Assembly (NCBI GenBank): GCA_964520975.1
Contig: CAZFPA010000005.1
Coordinates: 1-64,000 of the forward strand
Length of the DNA stretch: 64,000 nt
Origin: CAZFPA01 sp964520975
GTDB lineage: Bacteria; Bacillota; Negativicutes; Selenomonadales; Selenomonadaceae
Direction: 5' to 3'
Part shown: positions 9,632 through 18,161 of the stretch, piece by piece
Layout: each line of letters starts with the position of its first letter
How positions within the stretch are numbered: position 1 is the first letter of the stretch
Notes under the pieces: model-generated
Database searches by the model: none
Told to the model about the DNA's origin: nothing
What the model saw: the letters and a program-made list of their open reading frames with translations, nothing else
Made by a program: the position numbers and the translations under genes

Positions 9632-10957
9632 TCAGCTTTCCAGATATTCCATGGTTTCCCTGATCCGCTCCAGCAGCTTTTCATCTTCCAGCAGCTGCAG
9701 CCGGCCATCGGCCACGGTGACGCGGCCATTCACCACCACCCGCTTCAGGGCGGTGGGCTGCAGGGAGTAGACCAGGTTGGGCAGGAACTGCCCGCTGCGG
9801 CTCAGCGGCTGCATGGAAAGGTCCCGCAGGTCGATGGCCGCGAAGTCCGCCGCATAGCCCGAGGCCAGCCGGCCGATGGGCAGGTCCAGCGCCCGGGCAC
9901 CGCCGGTAGTCCCCATGGAAAAGGCATTCTTGTAATTCACGCAGAGCGCGTCGAGCGTATGGACCTTCTGCAGTATGGAGACCATACGCATTTCCTCGAA
10001 TACGCTGATGCGGTTGTTGCCGCAGGCTCCATCGCTGCCCAGCGCGATGCCCGCATGACCGCGTATAAAGGCCGGGATATCCGTCACGCCGTCCGCCAGG
10101 AACATATTGCTGGAGGGACAGTAGATGAGCTGCCCGCCCCGGCTGCCGAGCAGCGAGATTTCCTCCGGCGTGAGCCATACCCCGTGGATGATGGCCATGC
10201 TGTCATCCACCACGCCCAGCTCAGCCAGATACATGAGGGGCGTAGTGCCATGGGCTTTTTTCACCTGCTCGACCTCGAAGGGCTCCTCTGCTACATGGAT
10301 ATGAAAGGGCGTATGGTATTTTCTCGCAAGCTGCCAGCCCGACTGGATCATTTCCGGTGAGGCCGCATGGAGGCTGTGCGGCGCCGGTATGACCTTGGCC
10401 ATGCCGCCGGAATAACGCCGCATAAGGCTTTCGGTATTCCGCTCCGCCTCGGCCACAGTTTCCTGATAGCCCCGCGGCGCACCCTCCCAGTCGTACATGG
10501 TGCGGGCCAGCACCAGCCGGATGCCCGCGTCATGCGCGGCCCGGATCACGGCCTCATCACCCGCAACGCCGTCGTTGTGCAGGTAAAAGAAATCACAGAC
10601 CGTCGTCACGCCGCATTTCATCATTTCGCAAAAAGCGAAGAGCGCACCGGTATAGATATCCTGCACCCGCAGCTTCGGCGAATATTTATAGAGGGATTCG
10701 TCCCGCCATTCCAGAAAGGGACGGTCCGCCGCAATGCCCCGCAGCAGGCTCTGAAAGCTGTGGTTATGGGCATTGACGGTGCCGGGCACCAGCGCGAACT
10801 CCGGCCAGGACTCCACGGCGGCATCGGGATAGGCCGCACGCAGTGCGCCATAGGGACGCACCGCCAGGATATCCCCGTCCCCGACCGCCACCGCAAAACC
10901 GGCCCGATACACGCCATCCACCAGACAGCCCGCGGGCCGAAAGATCGTTGTACTCAT
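9632..10957 (-). CDS. Amidohydrolase-family deaminase (HutF-like or ATZ/TRZ type)
   Basis: A 441-residue metal-dependent amidohydrolase. Metal-ligand motifs are NAHNHSFQSLLRG near residue 60, HIHVAEE near 205, IIHGVW near 250 and GSDGACGNN near 305. HutF removes ammonia from N-formimino-L-glutamate to give N-formyl-L-glutamate, which would fit directly after HutI here. The N-terminal segment resembles HutF, while the C-terminal half resembles the broader ATZ/TRZ and cytosine/8-oxoguanine deaminase group, so the substrate is not certain. GGAGG lies eight bases before the ATG. That ATG overlaps the stop of the upstream M20 hydrolase as ATGA, so translation is coupled. Confidence 0.8.
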   Translation of the reverse strand: MSTTIFRPAGCLVDGVYRAGFAVAVGDGDILAVRPYGALRAAYPDAAVESWPEFALVPGTVNAHNHSFQSLLRGIAADRPFLEWRDESLYKYSPKLRVQDIYTGALFAFCEMMKCGVTTVCDFFYLHNDGVAGDEAVIRAAHDAGIRLVLARTMYDWEGAPRGYQETVAEAERNTESLMRRYSGGMAKVIPAPHSLHAASPEMIQSGWQLARKYHTPFHIHVAEEPFEVEQVKKAHGTTPLMYLAELGVVDDSMAIIHGVWLTPEEISLLGSRGGQLIYCPSSNMFLADGVTDIPAFIRGHAGIALGSDGACGNNRISVFEEMRMVSILQKVHTLDALCVNYKNAFSMGTTGGARALDLPIGRLASGYAADFAAIDLRDLSMQPLSRSGQFLPNLVYSLQPTALKRVVVNGRVTVADGRLQLLEDEKLLERIRETMEYLES

Positions 10958-12246
10958 AAAGAAAGCCTCCTGTCCAAAAGCAGTACCGCATCGAGCAGCA
11001 CCTGCGCCGCCTGGGCAATTTCCAGCCCGTTGGTATCCTCCTGCGGGCAATGGCTGCGCCCGTCGATGCTCTGCACAAAGAGCATCGCGGATTTCGTGAG
11101 CCGGGCCATATTGGCCGCGTCATGACCGGCCATGCTCACCAGGCGCCGGCAGGGATGGCCGTTTGCCGCCATGGAATCCTCCAGGGCAGTGATGAGGTCT
11201 TCATCCAGGGGCATTTCCGGCTGATCCAGATCCAGCCGGCGATCGATGCGGATGCCCCGCCGAGCCTTGATTCCATCGATAGCAATGGTAAGTTTTTCCA
11301 GGGCCAGCTGCCGTTTGGCAGGCTGGGCCGTGCGCAGATCCAAGGTCAGCAGCACCTCGCCCGGAATGATATTTGAGGCATTGGGCTGCACCTCCAGATG
11401 GCCCACAGTAGCGGTAAGCCCCTCCATCGCCGGCTCCTGCATGATATGCTCCACCGCCAGCACCACCTCTGCCGCGCCAGCCAGCGCATCCCGCCGATGG
11501 ATTGGCAGGGTGGTTCCCGCATGGTTCGCATCCCCCTGGATGGTGATGATCTCCCGGTAGATTCCGGTGATGCAGGTCACGGCCGCTACGGCTTCCCCCG
11601 CATCGAAAAGCCGGCGTCCCTGCTCGATATGACATTCCATGAAGGCCGCTATCTCCTGCGGACCCAGCAACGGCTCTGTCCCCTCCGGGATGGCCGCAGG
11701 ATTGCCGCCGAGCCGTTCCACCGCGCAGACCAGGCTCTCCCCTGTTTTACAGTCCCGCAGCGCCCCGAGAGCCGCGCGCCCCAAACGCCGGCTCAGCACC
11801 TTGGTGCCGAGCGTGGAAACGCCGAAGGAATTCGGCTCCTCCCCGGTAAAGGAAACAATGCCCAGCGGATGCCGGAGCTTTACGCCGTTTTCCTGCAGGG
11901 TCTGAAATATCTCCGTGGCCATGAGCACCCCAAGGGCTCCATCCAGCCAGCCGCCATTGGGAACCGTGTCGTGATGCGATCCCAGCACGATGGCCTTCTG
12001 CAGGTGCTGGCCGGGCCGGATTCCCCAAAGGTTGGCAATCGCGTCCACCTCGACCTGCAGCCCCAGCTCCTTCTGCCAGCAGTCCAGCAGCCATTTGCGG
12101 GCCTCACTGTCCGCGGGGCTGCCCAGCTGCCGGTCGATGCCGCCCGCCGCGTTGCACCCCACCTGCCGCAGCGCATGGAGCCGCTGCAGCAGGCGCGGGG
12201 CATTGATCCGGCAGCCTGTATCCTTCGTCGCCGCACATGCAGCCAT
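10954..12246 (-). CDS. M20-family N-carbamoyl/N-formyl-amino-acid amidohydrolase
   Basis: A 430-residue zinc hydrolase of the hydantoinase/carbamoylase (AllC, N-carbamoyl-L-amino-acid hydrolase) family. Metal and catalytic motifs are GSHHDTVPNGGWLDGALG near residue 90, FTGEEPNSFG near 130, ECHIEQG near 205, AGHDAAN near 375 and SHCPQE near 400. The ATG at 12246 is preceded by GAGGAAG at eight bases; an in-frame GTG nine bases earlier is less likely. It is coupled to the HutF-like gene. With no hutG visible, it may release formate or carbamate from N-formyl- or N-carbamoyl-glutamate to yield glutamate. That role is inference; the family assignment is firm. Confidence 0.85.
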   Translation of the reverse strand: MAACAATKDTGCRINAPRLLQRLHALRQVGCNAAGGIDRQLGSPADSEARKWLLDCWQKELGLQVEVDAIANLWGIRPGQHLQKAIVLGSHHDTVPNGGWLDGALGVLMATEIFQTLQENGVKLRHPLGIVSFTGEEPNSFGVSTLGTKVLSRRLGRAALGALRDCKTGESLVCAVERLGGNPAAIPEGTEPLLGPQEIAAFMECHIEQGRRLFDAGEAVAAVTCITGIYREIITIQGDANHAGTTLPIHRRDALAGAAEVVLAVEHIMQEPAMEGLTATVGHLEVQPNASNIIPGEVLLTLDLRTAQPAKRQLALEKLTIAIDGIKARRGIRIDRRLDLDQPEMPLDEDLITALEDSMAANGHPCRRLVSMAGHDAANMARLTKSAMLFVQSIDGRSHCPQEDTNGLEIAQAAQVLLDAVLLLDRRLSL

Positions 12247-12306
12247 TACAATCACTTCCTCATTTCATCAATATAATATACTGTCCTCATTTTTTCGGGC
12301 ACTTCC

Positions 12307-13074
12307 TCAGAGCATATTGTAGAGAAAATCCTGGGTGCGCTGCTGCTGCGGATGCAGGAACACCTCCTGCGGCACGCCCTGCTCGACCACATGGCCGTCC
12401 GCCATGAACATGACCTCGCTCGCAACCTCCCGCGCAAAGTTCATTTCATGGGTCACGACGATCATCGTCATGTGCTCATCGGCCAATGCCCGCATGGTTT
12501 TAAGCACCTCGCCCGTAAGCTCGGGGTCCAGCGCGGAGGTCGGCTCATCGAACAGCATGATCTCCGGCTGCATGGCCAGGGCCCGCGCGATGGCGACGCG
12601 CTGCTGCTGCCCGCCGGAGAGCCGGGCCGGATAGGCATCGCATTTATCCAGCAGTCCCACGCGTGCCAGCAGTCCGCGGGCACGCTCCACCGCCGCGGTG
12701 CGCGCTTCCTTTTTCACGAGGATTGGCGCCTCGATCAGATTTTCGAGCACCGTCATGTGCGGAAACAGATTGAACTGCTGAAACACCATGCCCATGTGGC
12801 TCAAAATCTCCCGGCCTTTGGCACCCGTCTCATAGGCCACGGCCCCGAGGTCGTTCTCTCCCGCGAAGGAATGTCCGGCCACCTCGATTGAGCCATGATC
12901 GATGCTTTCGAGATGATTCAGGCAGCGCAGCAGGGTCGATTTTCCCGAGCCGCTGGGGCCGATGATCGCGAGCACCTCCCCGCGTTTTACCTCCAGGTCG
13001 ATGCCCTTCAATACCTCGGTTCCATTGAAATGCTTGTGAATCTGATGCATGCGCACCATGATTTCCTCTGACAT
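12307..13074 (-). CDS. Polar amino acid ABC transporter ATPase
   Basis: A 255-residue ATPase of the GlnQ/HisP class. Walker A GPSGSGKST is near residue 39, the signature LSGGQQQRVAIARAL near 155, Walker B IMLFDEPTSALDP near 180 and the H-loop VVTHEMNFA near 215. It closes a three-gene importer, binding protein, permease, ATPase in transcription order, placed between hutH and the catabolic enzymes. Histidine is the likely cargo from this context, since the family recognises polar amino acids. Confidence 0.93.
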   Translation of the reverse strand: MSEEIMVRMHQIHKHFNGTEVLKGIDLEVKRGEVLAIIGPSGSGKSTLLRCLNHLESIDHGSIEVAGHSFAGENDLGAVAYETGAKGREILSHMGMVFQQFNLFPHMTVLENLIEAPILVKKEARTAAVERARGLLARVGLLDKCDAYPARLSGGQQQRVAIARALAMQPEIMLFDEPTSALDPELTGEVLKTMRALADEHMTMIVVTHEMNFAREVASEVMFMADGHVVEQGVPQEVFLHPQQQRTQDFLYNML

Positions 13075-13098
13075 AGTCCCATCTCCTTTCTTTGTGAA

Positions 13099-13743
13099 TC
13101 AGGCGTCGTATTTGGCAAAATGGGCTTCAAGCCGGCCAAAGCCCCAGGTCAGCACAAAGGTCATGGCCAGATAGAACACTCCCGCGACCACAAAAGGCGT
13201 CATATCGAATTCCCGCTGAACGATGCTGCGGGCCACCCGCAGCAGATCATTCATCGCGAGAATATAAATGAGGGAAGTATCTTTGACCAGATTGATCGTC
13301 TCATTGCTCATCGGCGGCAATACCCGGCGGATCATCTGTGGTATCACGATGCGCCGCATGGTCTGTCCATAGGTGAGTCCCAGCATGCGCGCGGCCTCAT
13401 ACTGGCCGCGGTCGATGGACTGGATGCCCGCCCGAAAGATCTCGGAAAAATACGCCGCATAGTTCAGCGTAAAGGCCAGCAGCGCGGCCATGATATCCGG
13501 CAGCCGCAGCCCGATCATCGGCAGTGCGAAGTACACAAACAGAAGCTGCAGCATGAGCGGGGTTCCCCGCATGATCCAGATATAGGCCGCGACCAGCAGC
13601 CGCAGCGGACGAAACCGCGCAATGTGCCCCAATGCGATGAGCAGCCCCAGCGGCAAAACCAGCAGGAATGTAATCAGAAATATTTGCAGGGTGATTTCAC
13701 TGCCCTCCAGCATCGGCAGTACAATTTGAGCGATTTTATCCAT
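13099..13743 (-). CDS. Polar amino acid ABC transporter permease
   Basis: A 214-residue permease of the HisM/GlnP (HEQRo) family, with about five hydrophobic helices. The cytoplasmic loop is in E-A-A-R-M-L-G-L-T-Y-G-Q-T near residue 136, followed by V-I-P-Q-M. It lies between its ATPase (24 bases downstream) and its binding protein (35 bases upstream). Only one permease gene is present, so it is expected to work as a homodimer. Confidence 0.92.
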   Translation of the reverse strand: MDKIAQIVLPMLEGSEITLQIFLITFLLVLPLGLLIALGHIARFRPLRLLVAAYIWIMRGTPLMLQLLFVYFALPMIGLRLPDIMAALLAFTLNYAAYFSEIFRAGIQSIDRGQYEAARMLGLTYGQTMRRIVIPQMIRRVLPPMSNETINLVKDTSLIYILAMNDLLRVARSIVQREFDMTPFVVAGVFYLAMTFVLTWGFGRLEAHFAKYDA

Positions 13744-13778
13744 GCGTCCTCAGCCTTTCTTGCAGAATCCCGGATTCC

Positions 13779-14579
13779 TTATTTTTTGGTGATATCCTTG
13801 CCGAACCATTTTTCGGAAATCTTCGCCATGGTTCCATCCGCCTTCATCTCATCCATGACCTTCTGAATCTCATCATGCAGTGCCTGGTCATCCTTGCGGA
13901 AACCGATGCCAAAGGTGCTGACCGGACCTACAACGACCTCCAGGGCCTCAAGCTTTTCCGGATGCTTGCTCATGTAGTAGCGGCCCGTGATTTCATCCGA
14001 TACAATGGCATCGAGACGGCCGTTTTCGAGATCCATGAAAGCAGAGATATAATCCGAATACTTCTTGAGCTCCTTCATGCTGCCCTTGAGCTGCGCGTTG
14101 CCATCGAGGTATTCCTCCGCGGTGCCGCCGCTCTGCGTGCCTACAGTCTTCCCGGCCAGGTCCGACTCGGATTTGATGTTCTGTGCCTTGCCCTTGCTCA
14201 CGAAGACAATCTGACGGTTATCCATGTAGGGATCGCTGAACATCATATTTTCCTTGCGCTTCTCGGTGATATCGAGACCGTTCCAGAGCACGTCGACACG
14301 GCCGCTCTTGAGCTCGGCCTCCTTGCTCTCCCAGTCGATGGCCTTGAATTCGACCTCACGCCCCAGGCGCTTGGAGGCTTCCTTGGCTACATCGATATCA
14401 AAACCCGTGATTTCGTTGTTTTCATCCTTGAAGCCCATCGGCGGATAATTGTCGTCGAGCCCGACAACGATCTTCTTCGGCGTATCGGCCTTCGCGGCTT
14501 CCTTCGCCTGAGAGCCGCAGCCCGCCAGCAGGCCTGCAGCCAGAACTACCATCATACATAAAGCAAAAATCTTTTTCAT
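13779..14579 (-). CDS. Polar amino acid ABC transporter binding lipoprotein
   Basis: A 266-residue extracytoplasmic binding protein of the SBP_bac_3 family. The signal ends with the lipobox LLAGC near residue 23. V-G-L-D-D-N-Y-P-P-M-G-F starts the mature domain, G-F-D-I-D-V-A is near 60, and G-T-Q-S-G-G-T-A-E near 145 is the ligand-binding loop. GGAGGAG lies six bases before the ATG at 14579. It is the first gene after hutH, 69 bases downstream, and the likely histidine receptor of the cluster. Specificity cannot be read from sequence alone. Confidence 0.92.
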   Translation of the reverse strand: MKKIFALCMMVVLAAGLLAGCGSQAKEAAKADTPKKIVVGLDDNYPPMGFKDENNEITGFDIDVAKEASKRLGREVEFKAIDWESKEAELKSGRVDVLWNGLDITEKRKENMMFSDPYMDNRQIVFVSKGKAQNIKSESDLAGKTVGTQSGGTAEEYLDGNAQLKGSMKELKKYSDYISAFMDLENGRLDAIVSDEITGRYYMSKHPEKLEALEVVVGPVSTFGIGFRKDDQALHDEIQKVMDEMKADGTMAKISEKWFGKDITKK

Positions 14580-14648
14580 GTTCTTCTCCTCCATCACATT
14601 GTTTACATTATTTTTCTCTATAGTCTCCCGGGCCAGGCCCGAGGAATT

Positions 14649-16175
14649 TTAAAAAGCCAGCGTTCCGGTCACGCTTTCGACGCGCTGCACAAGCGTGCCG
14701 TCCGCAATGAGGTCATGGAGCTTCCGGATTTCCGGCGACAGGAAGCGGTCCTTATCGAGATGCGGGATGATTTCCCGGATGGCCTGCTGTGCGGCGGCTG
14801 TCCCCCGGCCCGGAGCCAGCGGCTCCAGGAAATCGATGCCCTGGGCGGCGGCCAAAAGCTCAATGGCCAGTACATTGACCACATTATTGAGAATTTCCCG
14901 CGCCTGGCGCGCCGCGATGGTTCCCATGCTCACATGATCCTCCTGGTTCGCGGAGGTCGGAATGGAATCCGCGCTGGCCGGATGCACGAGCACCTTGTTC
15001 TCGGACACCAGCGAAGCCGCCACATACTGCGTGATCATGAGGCCGGAATCGACGCCCGGAAAGGCGGTCAGGAACGCCGGCAGATTGCTCAGGTGCATGT
15101 CGAGCAGGCGATTGGTACGGCGCTCGGAAATATTGCCGAGCTCCGCGATGGCAAGCTTGAGGTAATCCATCACGAGCGCTACGGGCTGCCCGTGGAAATT
15201 ACCGCCGGAGATGGCCTCCCCGGTATCCGGCATAATCAGCGGGTTGTCCGTCACGGAATTGATCTCGATGGTAAGCGTGCGCGCTGCATGGCGCAGCGCA
15301 TCCTTGGAGGCTCCATGCACCTGCGGCACACAGCGCAGCGAATAGGCATCCTGCACCTTGGAGCAGTGAATATGGGAGGCAATGATGGCGCTGTCCGCGG
15401 TGAGTGCAAGCAGGTTTTCGGAGGCGGCCCGCTGGCCCGGATGCTCCCGAACCGCGCTGATCCGCAGGTCAAAGGCGGCCCGTGTTCCCTTCAAGGCCTC
15501 AAGGCTCATGGCAGCCGCGATATCGGCGGCCTTCATGAGATTCATGGCATCCTGCCAGGCCATGCAGCCAACGGCGGTCATCATCTGCGTGCCATTGATG
15601 AGGGCCAGCCCCTCCTTGCCGCTCAGCACGATAGGCGACAGCCCCGCCGCCGCAAGCGCCTCGCGCCCGCTCCGCCGTTCCCCCTGGACAAAGGCTTCGC
15701 CCTCACCGAGCATGACCAGCACCATGTGCGACAGCGGCGCCAGGTCGCCGCTCGCCCCCACGGAGCCCTGGCACGGAATCACGGGAACAACACCATGATT
15801 GAGCATCGCAAGCAGCAGCTGCACCGTCTCAAGCCGAATCCCCGAATAGCCCTTTGCGAGTGAATTGGCCCGCAGCAGCATGGCGGCCCGTACGACATCC
15901 GCCGGGAACGGCTCCCCCACGCCCGTGGCATGACTCAGTATGAGATTGCGCTGGAGCTGCGCCCGCTTTTCCTTTTCAATGAATACCGTACTGAAATCTC
16001 CAAATCCGGTAGACACGCCATAGACCGGGCGTTCCTCTTCGAGGATGCGGTCTACGATCGCCCGGCTGTGGAGAATCTGCGCCTCTCCGGCGGAGCTCAG
16101 CTCCACCTTCTCCCCCGCCCGCGCGGCCTGGACTACCTGCTCCAGCGTCAATGAATTACCATCCAATAAAATCAT
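14649..16175 (-). CDS. hutH: Histidine ammonia-lyase
   Basis: Removes ammonia from L-histidine to give urocanate, the entry step of the pathway. The 508-residue length is standard. The active-site tyrosine lies in YGVSTGFG near residue 53, and the Ala-Ser-Gly triad that forms the MIO cofactor is in GASGDLAPLSH near 143. The C-terminal SIPTSANQEDHVSMG near 410 is the classical HutH signature. AAAGGAAG precedes the ATG. The gene has a near-consensus promoter (16391-16419) and a 215-base leader with two terminator-like structures, so expression is probably regulated after transcription starts. Confidence 0.98.
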   Translation of the reverse strand: MILLDGNSLTLEQVVQAARAGEKVELSSAGEAQILHSRAIVDRILEEERPVYGVSTGFGDFSTVFIEKEKRAQLQRNLILSHATGVGEPFPADVVRAAMLLRANSLAKGYSGIRLETVQLLLAMLNHGVVPVIPCQGSVGASGDLAPLSHMVLVMLGEGEAFVQGERRSGREALAAAGLSPIVLSGKEGLALINGTQMMTAVGCMAWQDAMNLMKAADIAAAMSLEALKGTRAAFDLRISAVREHPGQRAASENLLALTADSAIIASHIHCSKVQDAYSLRCVPQVHGASKDALRHAARTLTIEINSVTDNPLIMPDTGEAISGGNFHGQPVALVMDYLKLAIAELGNISERRTNRLLDMHLSNLPAFLTAFPGVDSGLMITQYVAASLVSENKVLVHPASADSIPTSANQEDHVSMGTIAARQAREILNNVVNVLAIELLAAAQGIDFLEPLAPGRGTAAAQQAIREIIPHLDKDRFLSPEIRKLHDLIADGTLVQRVESVTGTLAF

Positions 16176-16260
16176 GCGTTCTCGCTTCCTTTACTCTGCT
16201 AAAAGTTTAAAATGATAGTTGAATCAAGAGGTACTGCAATTGATGAAAGTATTTATATCA

Positions 16261-16330
16261 AGTAAAAAAATAAAGGCATTCAGAGCCATGCCCTAAACAC
16301 CTTTGTTTAGCTGTTGCTGCCCACAGCAAC
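16261..16330 (-). promoter_or_regulatory. hutH leader, distal stacked hairpins ending in U-tract
   Basis: Three consecutive stems on the minus strand: GTTGCTG/CAGCAAC (16313-16330), CTAAACA/TGTTTAG (16293-16310) and GGCAT/ATGCC (16275-16292), followed by TTTATTTTTTT. The last stem plus U-run resembles an intrinsic terminator about 85 bases before the hutH ribosome site. It could be an attenuator or a larger regulatory RNA fold. I see no T-box or known riboswitch consensus. Confidence 0.6.
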
Positions 16331-16333
16331 CAA

Positions 16334-16377
16334 GAAAAAAGACAAAGTGCAGAAGCAATACTTCTGACCACTTTGTC
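16334..16377 (-). terminator. hutH leader, proximal terminator-like hairpin
   Basis: A nine-base outer stem (GACAAAGTG with CACTTTGTC) and a six-base inner stem (CAGAAG with CTTCTG), followed by six T on the minus strand. It begins about 14 bases after the -10 hexamer at 16391-16396, so it lies in the 5' leader of hutH and not behind the regulator gene. Confidence 0.8.
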
Positions 16378-16390
16378 TTTGTATGCGATA

Positions 16391-16419
16391 AATATACCAC
16401 AACAGAATCCTATTGTCAA
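16391..16419 (-). promoter_or_regulatory. hutH promoter
   Basis: TTGACA (16414-16419), 17 bases, TATATT (16391-16396) on the minus strand: a near-consensus sigma-70 promoter reading into the hutH leader. Confidence 0.85.
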
Positions 16420-16521
16420 CGTGAAGAATACTACAAATAACAGTTGTGCTGTATTTCAGCACCATAAAAATACGATATGTAAACAATCATAGGCTTCTGC
16501 GGTATGGATTTCCGGTACAGC

Positions 16522-17385
16522 TTATTTCGTGAAGTACGTCTTGTGCTTGCGTTCCTGCGCATGGATGGCATCCAGCCGCTCAGCGAAATTGGGCATCCGC
16601 ACCGCAATATCGCGCAGCAGCAGGCTGAAAAACACACTGGGCGTGCTGCAGCCATCGAAGGGAGATTCCATCGTAACCGGCACGAAGATCGCCTGATCGG
16701 TATGCTTCACCAACGGTGAAAAACGGCTGTCCGTGATGGCAAACAACGGGAAGCCGGCCCGCTTAAGCGACTGGCATTTCTTGATGAGCACCGTCGGATA
16801 GCTGGGGAAACCGACCGCGAGAATATGGAGCTTCTCCGGATTGGAAAACTCAATCCACTCCCAGTTCGGCGTTGCGGGCGTCACAGAAATCACATCCACA
16901 CCGATTTTTTTCAGCACGTATTCCAGGTAAGTCAGGATAGCCCCGGAAAGCTCTGCCGACAGCAGCACAATGCGCTTTCCGCTCAGCACAATCTGCACAA
17001 GCTCCTCATATTCCTTGCTCTGAGAGATTTCACCGAGCTGACGGATATTGTCGATCTCGCGCTCCAGAATTTCCATCCGCGGATCATCCAGCGGCAATTC
17101 CACAATATCTGCCGACTGCGGGTTGCGCAACTGGCGTGAAGCAATCTGCTGAAGATTGCGCAGGAATTCGTTGTAGCCATGATAGCCCAGCGCAATGAAA
17201 AACCGGGATACGCTGCCCTGGCTCACGCCCATGGCATCCGCCAGCTCATTGGCCGTCATGAATACGACCTGCAGATAATTCTTTTCAATATACAGGGCAA
17301 TGCGCTGGTAAACCGGTGAAGAATCCGCCACCCGTCCCAGCAGCTGGGTCATTTCATCAATGCTCTTAAAAAGTTTTACTGCCAT
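16522..17385 (-). CDS. RpiR-family transcription regulator with SIS domain
   Basis: A 287-residue regulator. An N-terminal RpiR helix-turn-helix at about residues 20-75 carries M-T-A-N-E-L-A-D-A-M-G-V-S-Q-G-S-V-S-R-F-F near 43-63. A SIS domain at about 125-260 would bind a ligand, in this family usually a phosphosugar. The ribosome site GGAGAG lies before ATG 17385. It is immediately upstream of hutH on the same strand and is the only DNA-binding regulator of the hut region, so control of hut genes is a reasonable inference. HutC is the common regulator elsewhere, so an RpiR protein here is noteworthy. Confidence 0.88.
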   Translation of the reverse strand: MAVKLFKSIDEMTQLLGRVADSSPVYQRIALYIEKNYLQVVFMTANELADAMGVSQGSVSRFFIALGYHGYNEFLRNLQQIASRQLRNPQSADIVELPLDDPRMEILEREIDNIRQLGEISQSKEYEELVQIVLSGKRIVLLSAELSGAILTYLEYVLKKIGVDVISVTPATPNWEWIEFSNPEKLHILAVGFPSYPTVLIKKCQSLKRAGFPLFAITDSRFSPLVKHTDQAIFVPVTMESPFDGCSTPSVFFSLLLRDIAVRMPNFAERLDAIHAQERKHKTYFTK

Positions 17386-17444
17386 AATAATCTCTCCACT
17401 CTGCTTTTAATCATAAAAATACGGCTCACCTTCCGCCGGTGATA

Positions 17445-18161
17445 TCATTTTTCGGGAAACGCGGTGTCCTCCTGCTTCAAAAGGCGATAACCGATCCCGA
17501 CATGGGTCTGGATATAGCTGCCGGGCTCGCCCCGCCCTTCGAGCTTCTTGCGCAGCGTGACCATGAAGACACGCAGCGAAGCCACATCGCCGGACAGGTT
17601 GCTGCCCCATACCTCTTTCAATATGTACTGGTGCGTGAGCACCTTGCCGACATTTTTCGCCAGCAGGCACAGGAGCTTGTATTCCAGCGGTGTAAGGTGC
17701 AGCTCCTGCCCCGCAAAGTACACGCAATGCGCGGCATAATCGATGCGCAGGTCCCCGTTCACGAATTCCTGCGCATCCGGCGCAGGAGACAATACACTCA
17801 GGCGCCGCAGCGTAGTCCGTATGCGGGCCAGCAGCTCGTCGACGCTGAAGGGCTTCGTGATGTAGTCATCGGCCCCCGCATCGAGTGCCGCGATTTTGTC
17901 GCGGTCATCGCTGCGCGCGCTGATGACAAGGATGGGCATCGCCGACCAGCTGCGGATACGACGGATGATTGCCACCCCATCCATATCCGGCAGGCCGAGG
18001 TCAAGCAGCACGATATCCGGCTGCTGCGAGGTCACCGCCAGCAAGGCCTGCCGCCCATCGGACGCGCTTTCGAACCGATAGTTCTGCGTCTCGAGCGTGA
18101 CCGTGATAAGATTCCGCACGGCCGCGTCATCCTCGACGACTAAAATCAAGGGGTTATCCAT
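17445..18161 (-). CDS. kdpE: Response regulator KdpE
   Basis: A 238-residue OmpR/PhoB-type regulator. The receiver domain starts I-L-V-V-E-D-D near residue 6, the phosphorylated Asp is in IVLLDLGLPDMDG near 52, and the invariant Lys is in YITKPF near 105. The winged helix lies at about 135-230. Its ATG overlaps the kdpD stop by eight bases, so translation is coupled. It is expected to activate kdpFABC under potassium limitation, and the direct repeats at 25550-25569 are a good candidate site. Confidence 0.95.
   Translation of the reverse strand: MDNPLILVVEDDAAVRNLITVTLETQNYRFESASDGRQALLAVTSQQPDIVLLDLGLPDMDGVAIIRRIRSWSAMPILVISARSDDRDKIAALDAGADDYITKPFSVDELLARIRTTLRRLSVLSPAPDAQEFVNGDLRIDYAAHCVYFAGQELHLTPLEYKLLCLLAKNVGKVLTHQYILKEVWGSNLSGDVASLRVFMVTLRKKLEGRGEPGSYIQTHVGIGYRLLKQEDTAFPEK

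Noticed and set aside
14649..16175. Ergothionase instead of histidine ammonia-lyase
   Set aside because: The MIO triad context and the C-terminal SxPTSANQEDHVSMG are those of canonical HutH, and hutI and hutU follow in the same locus.
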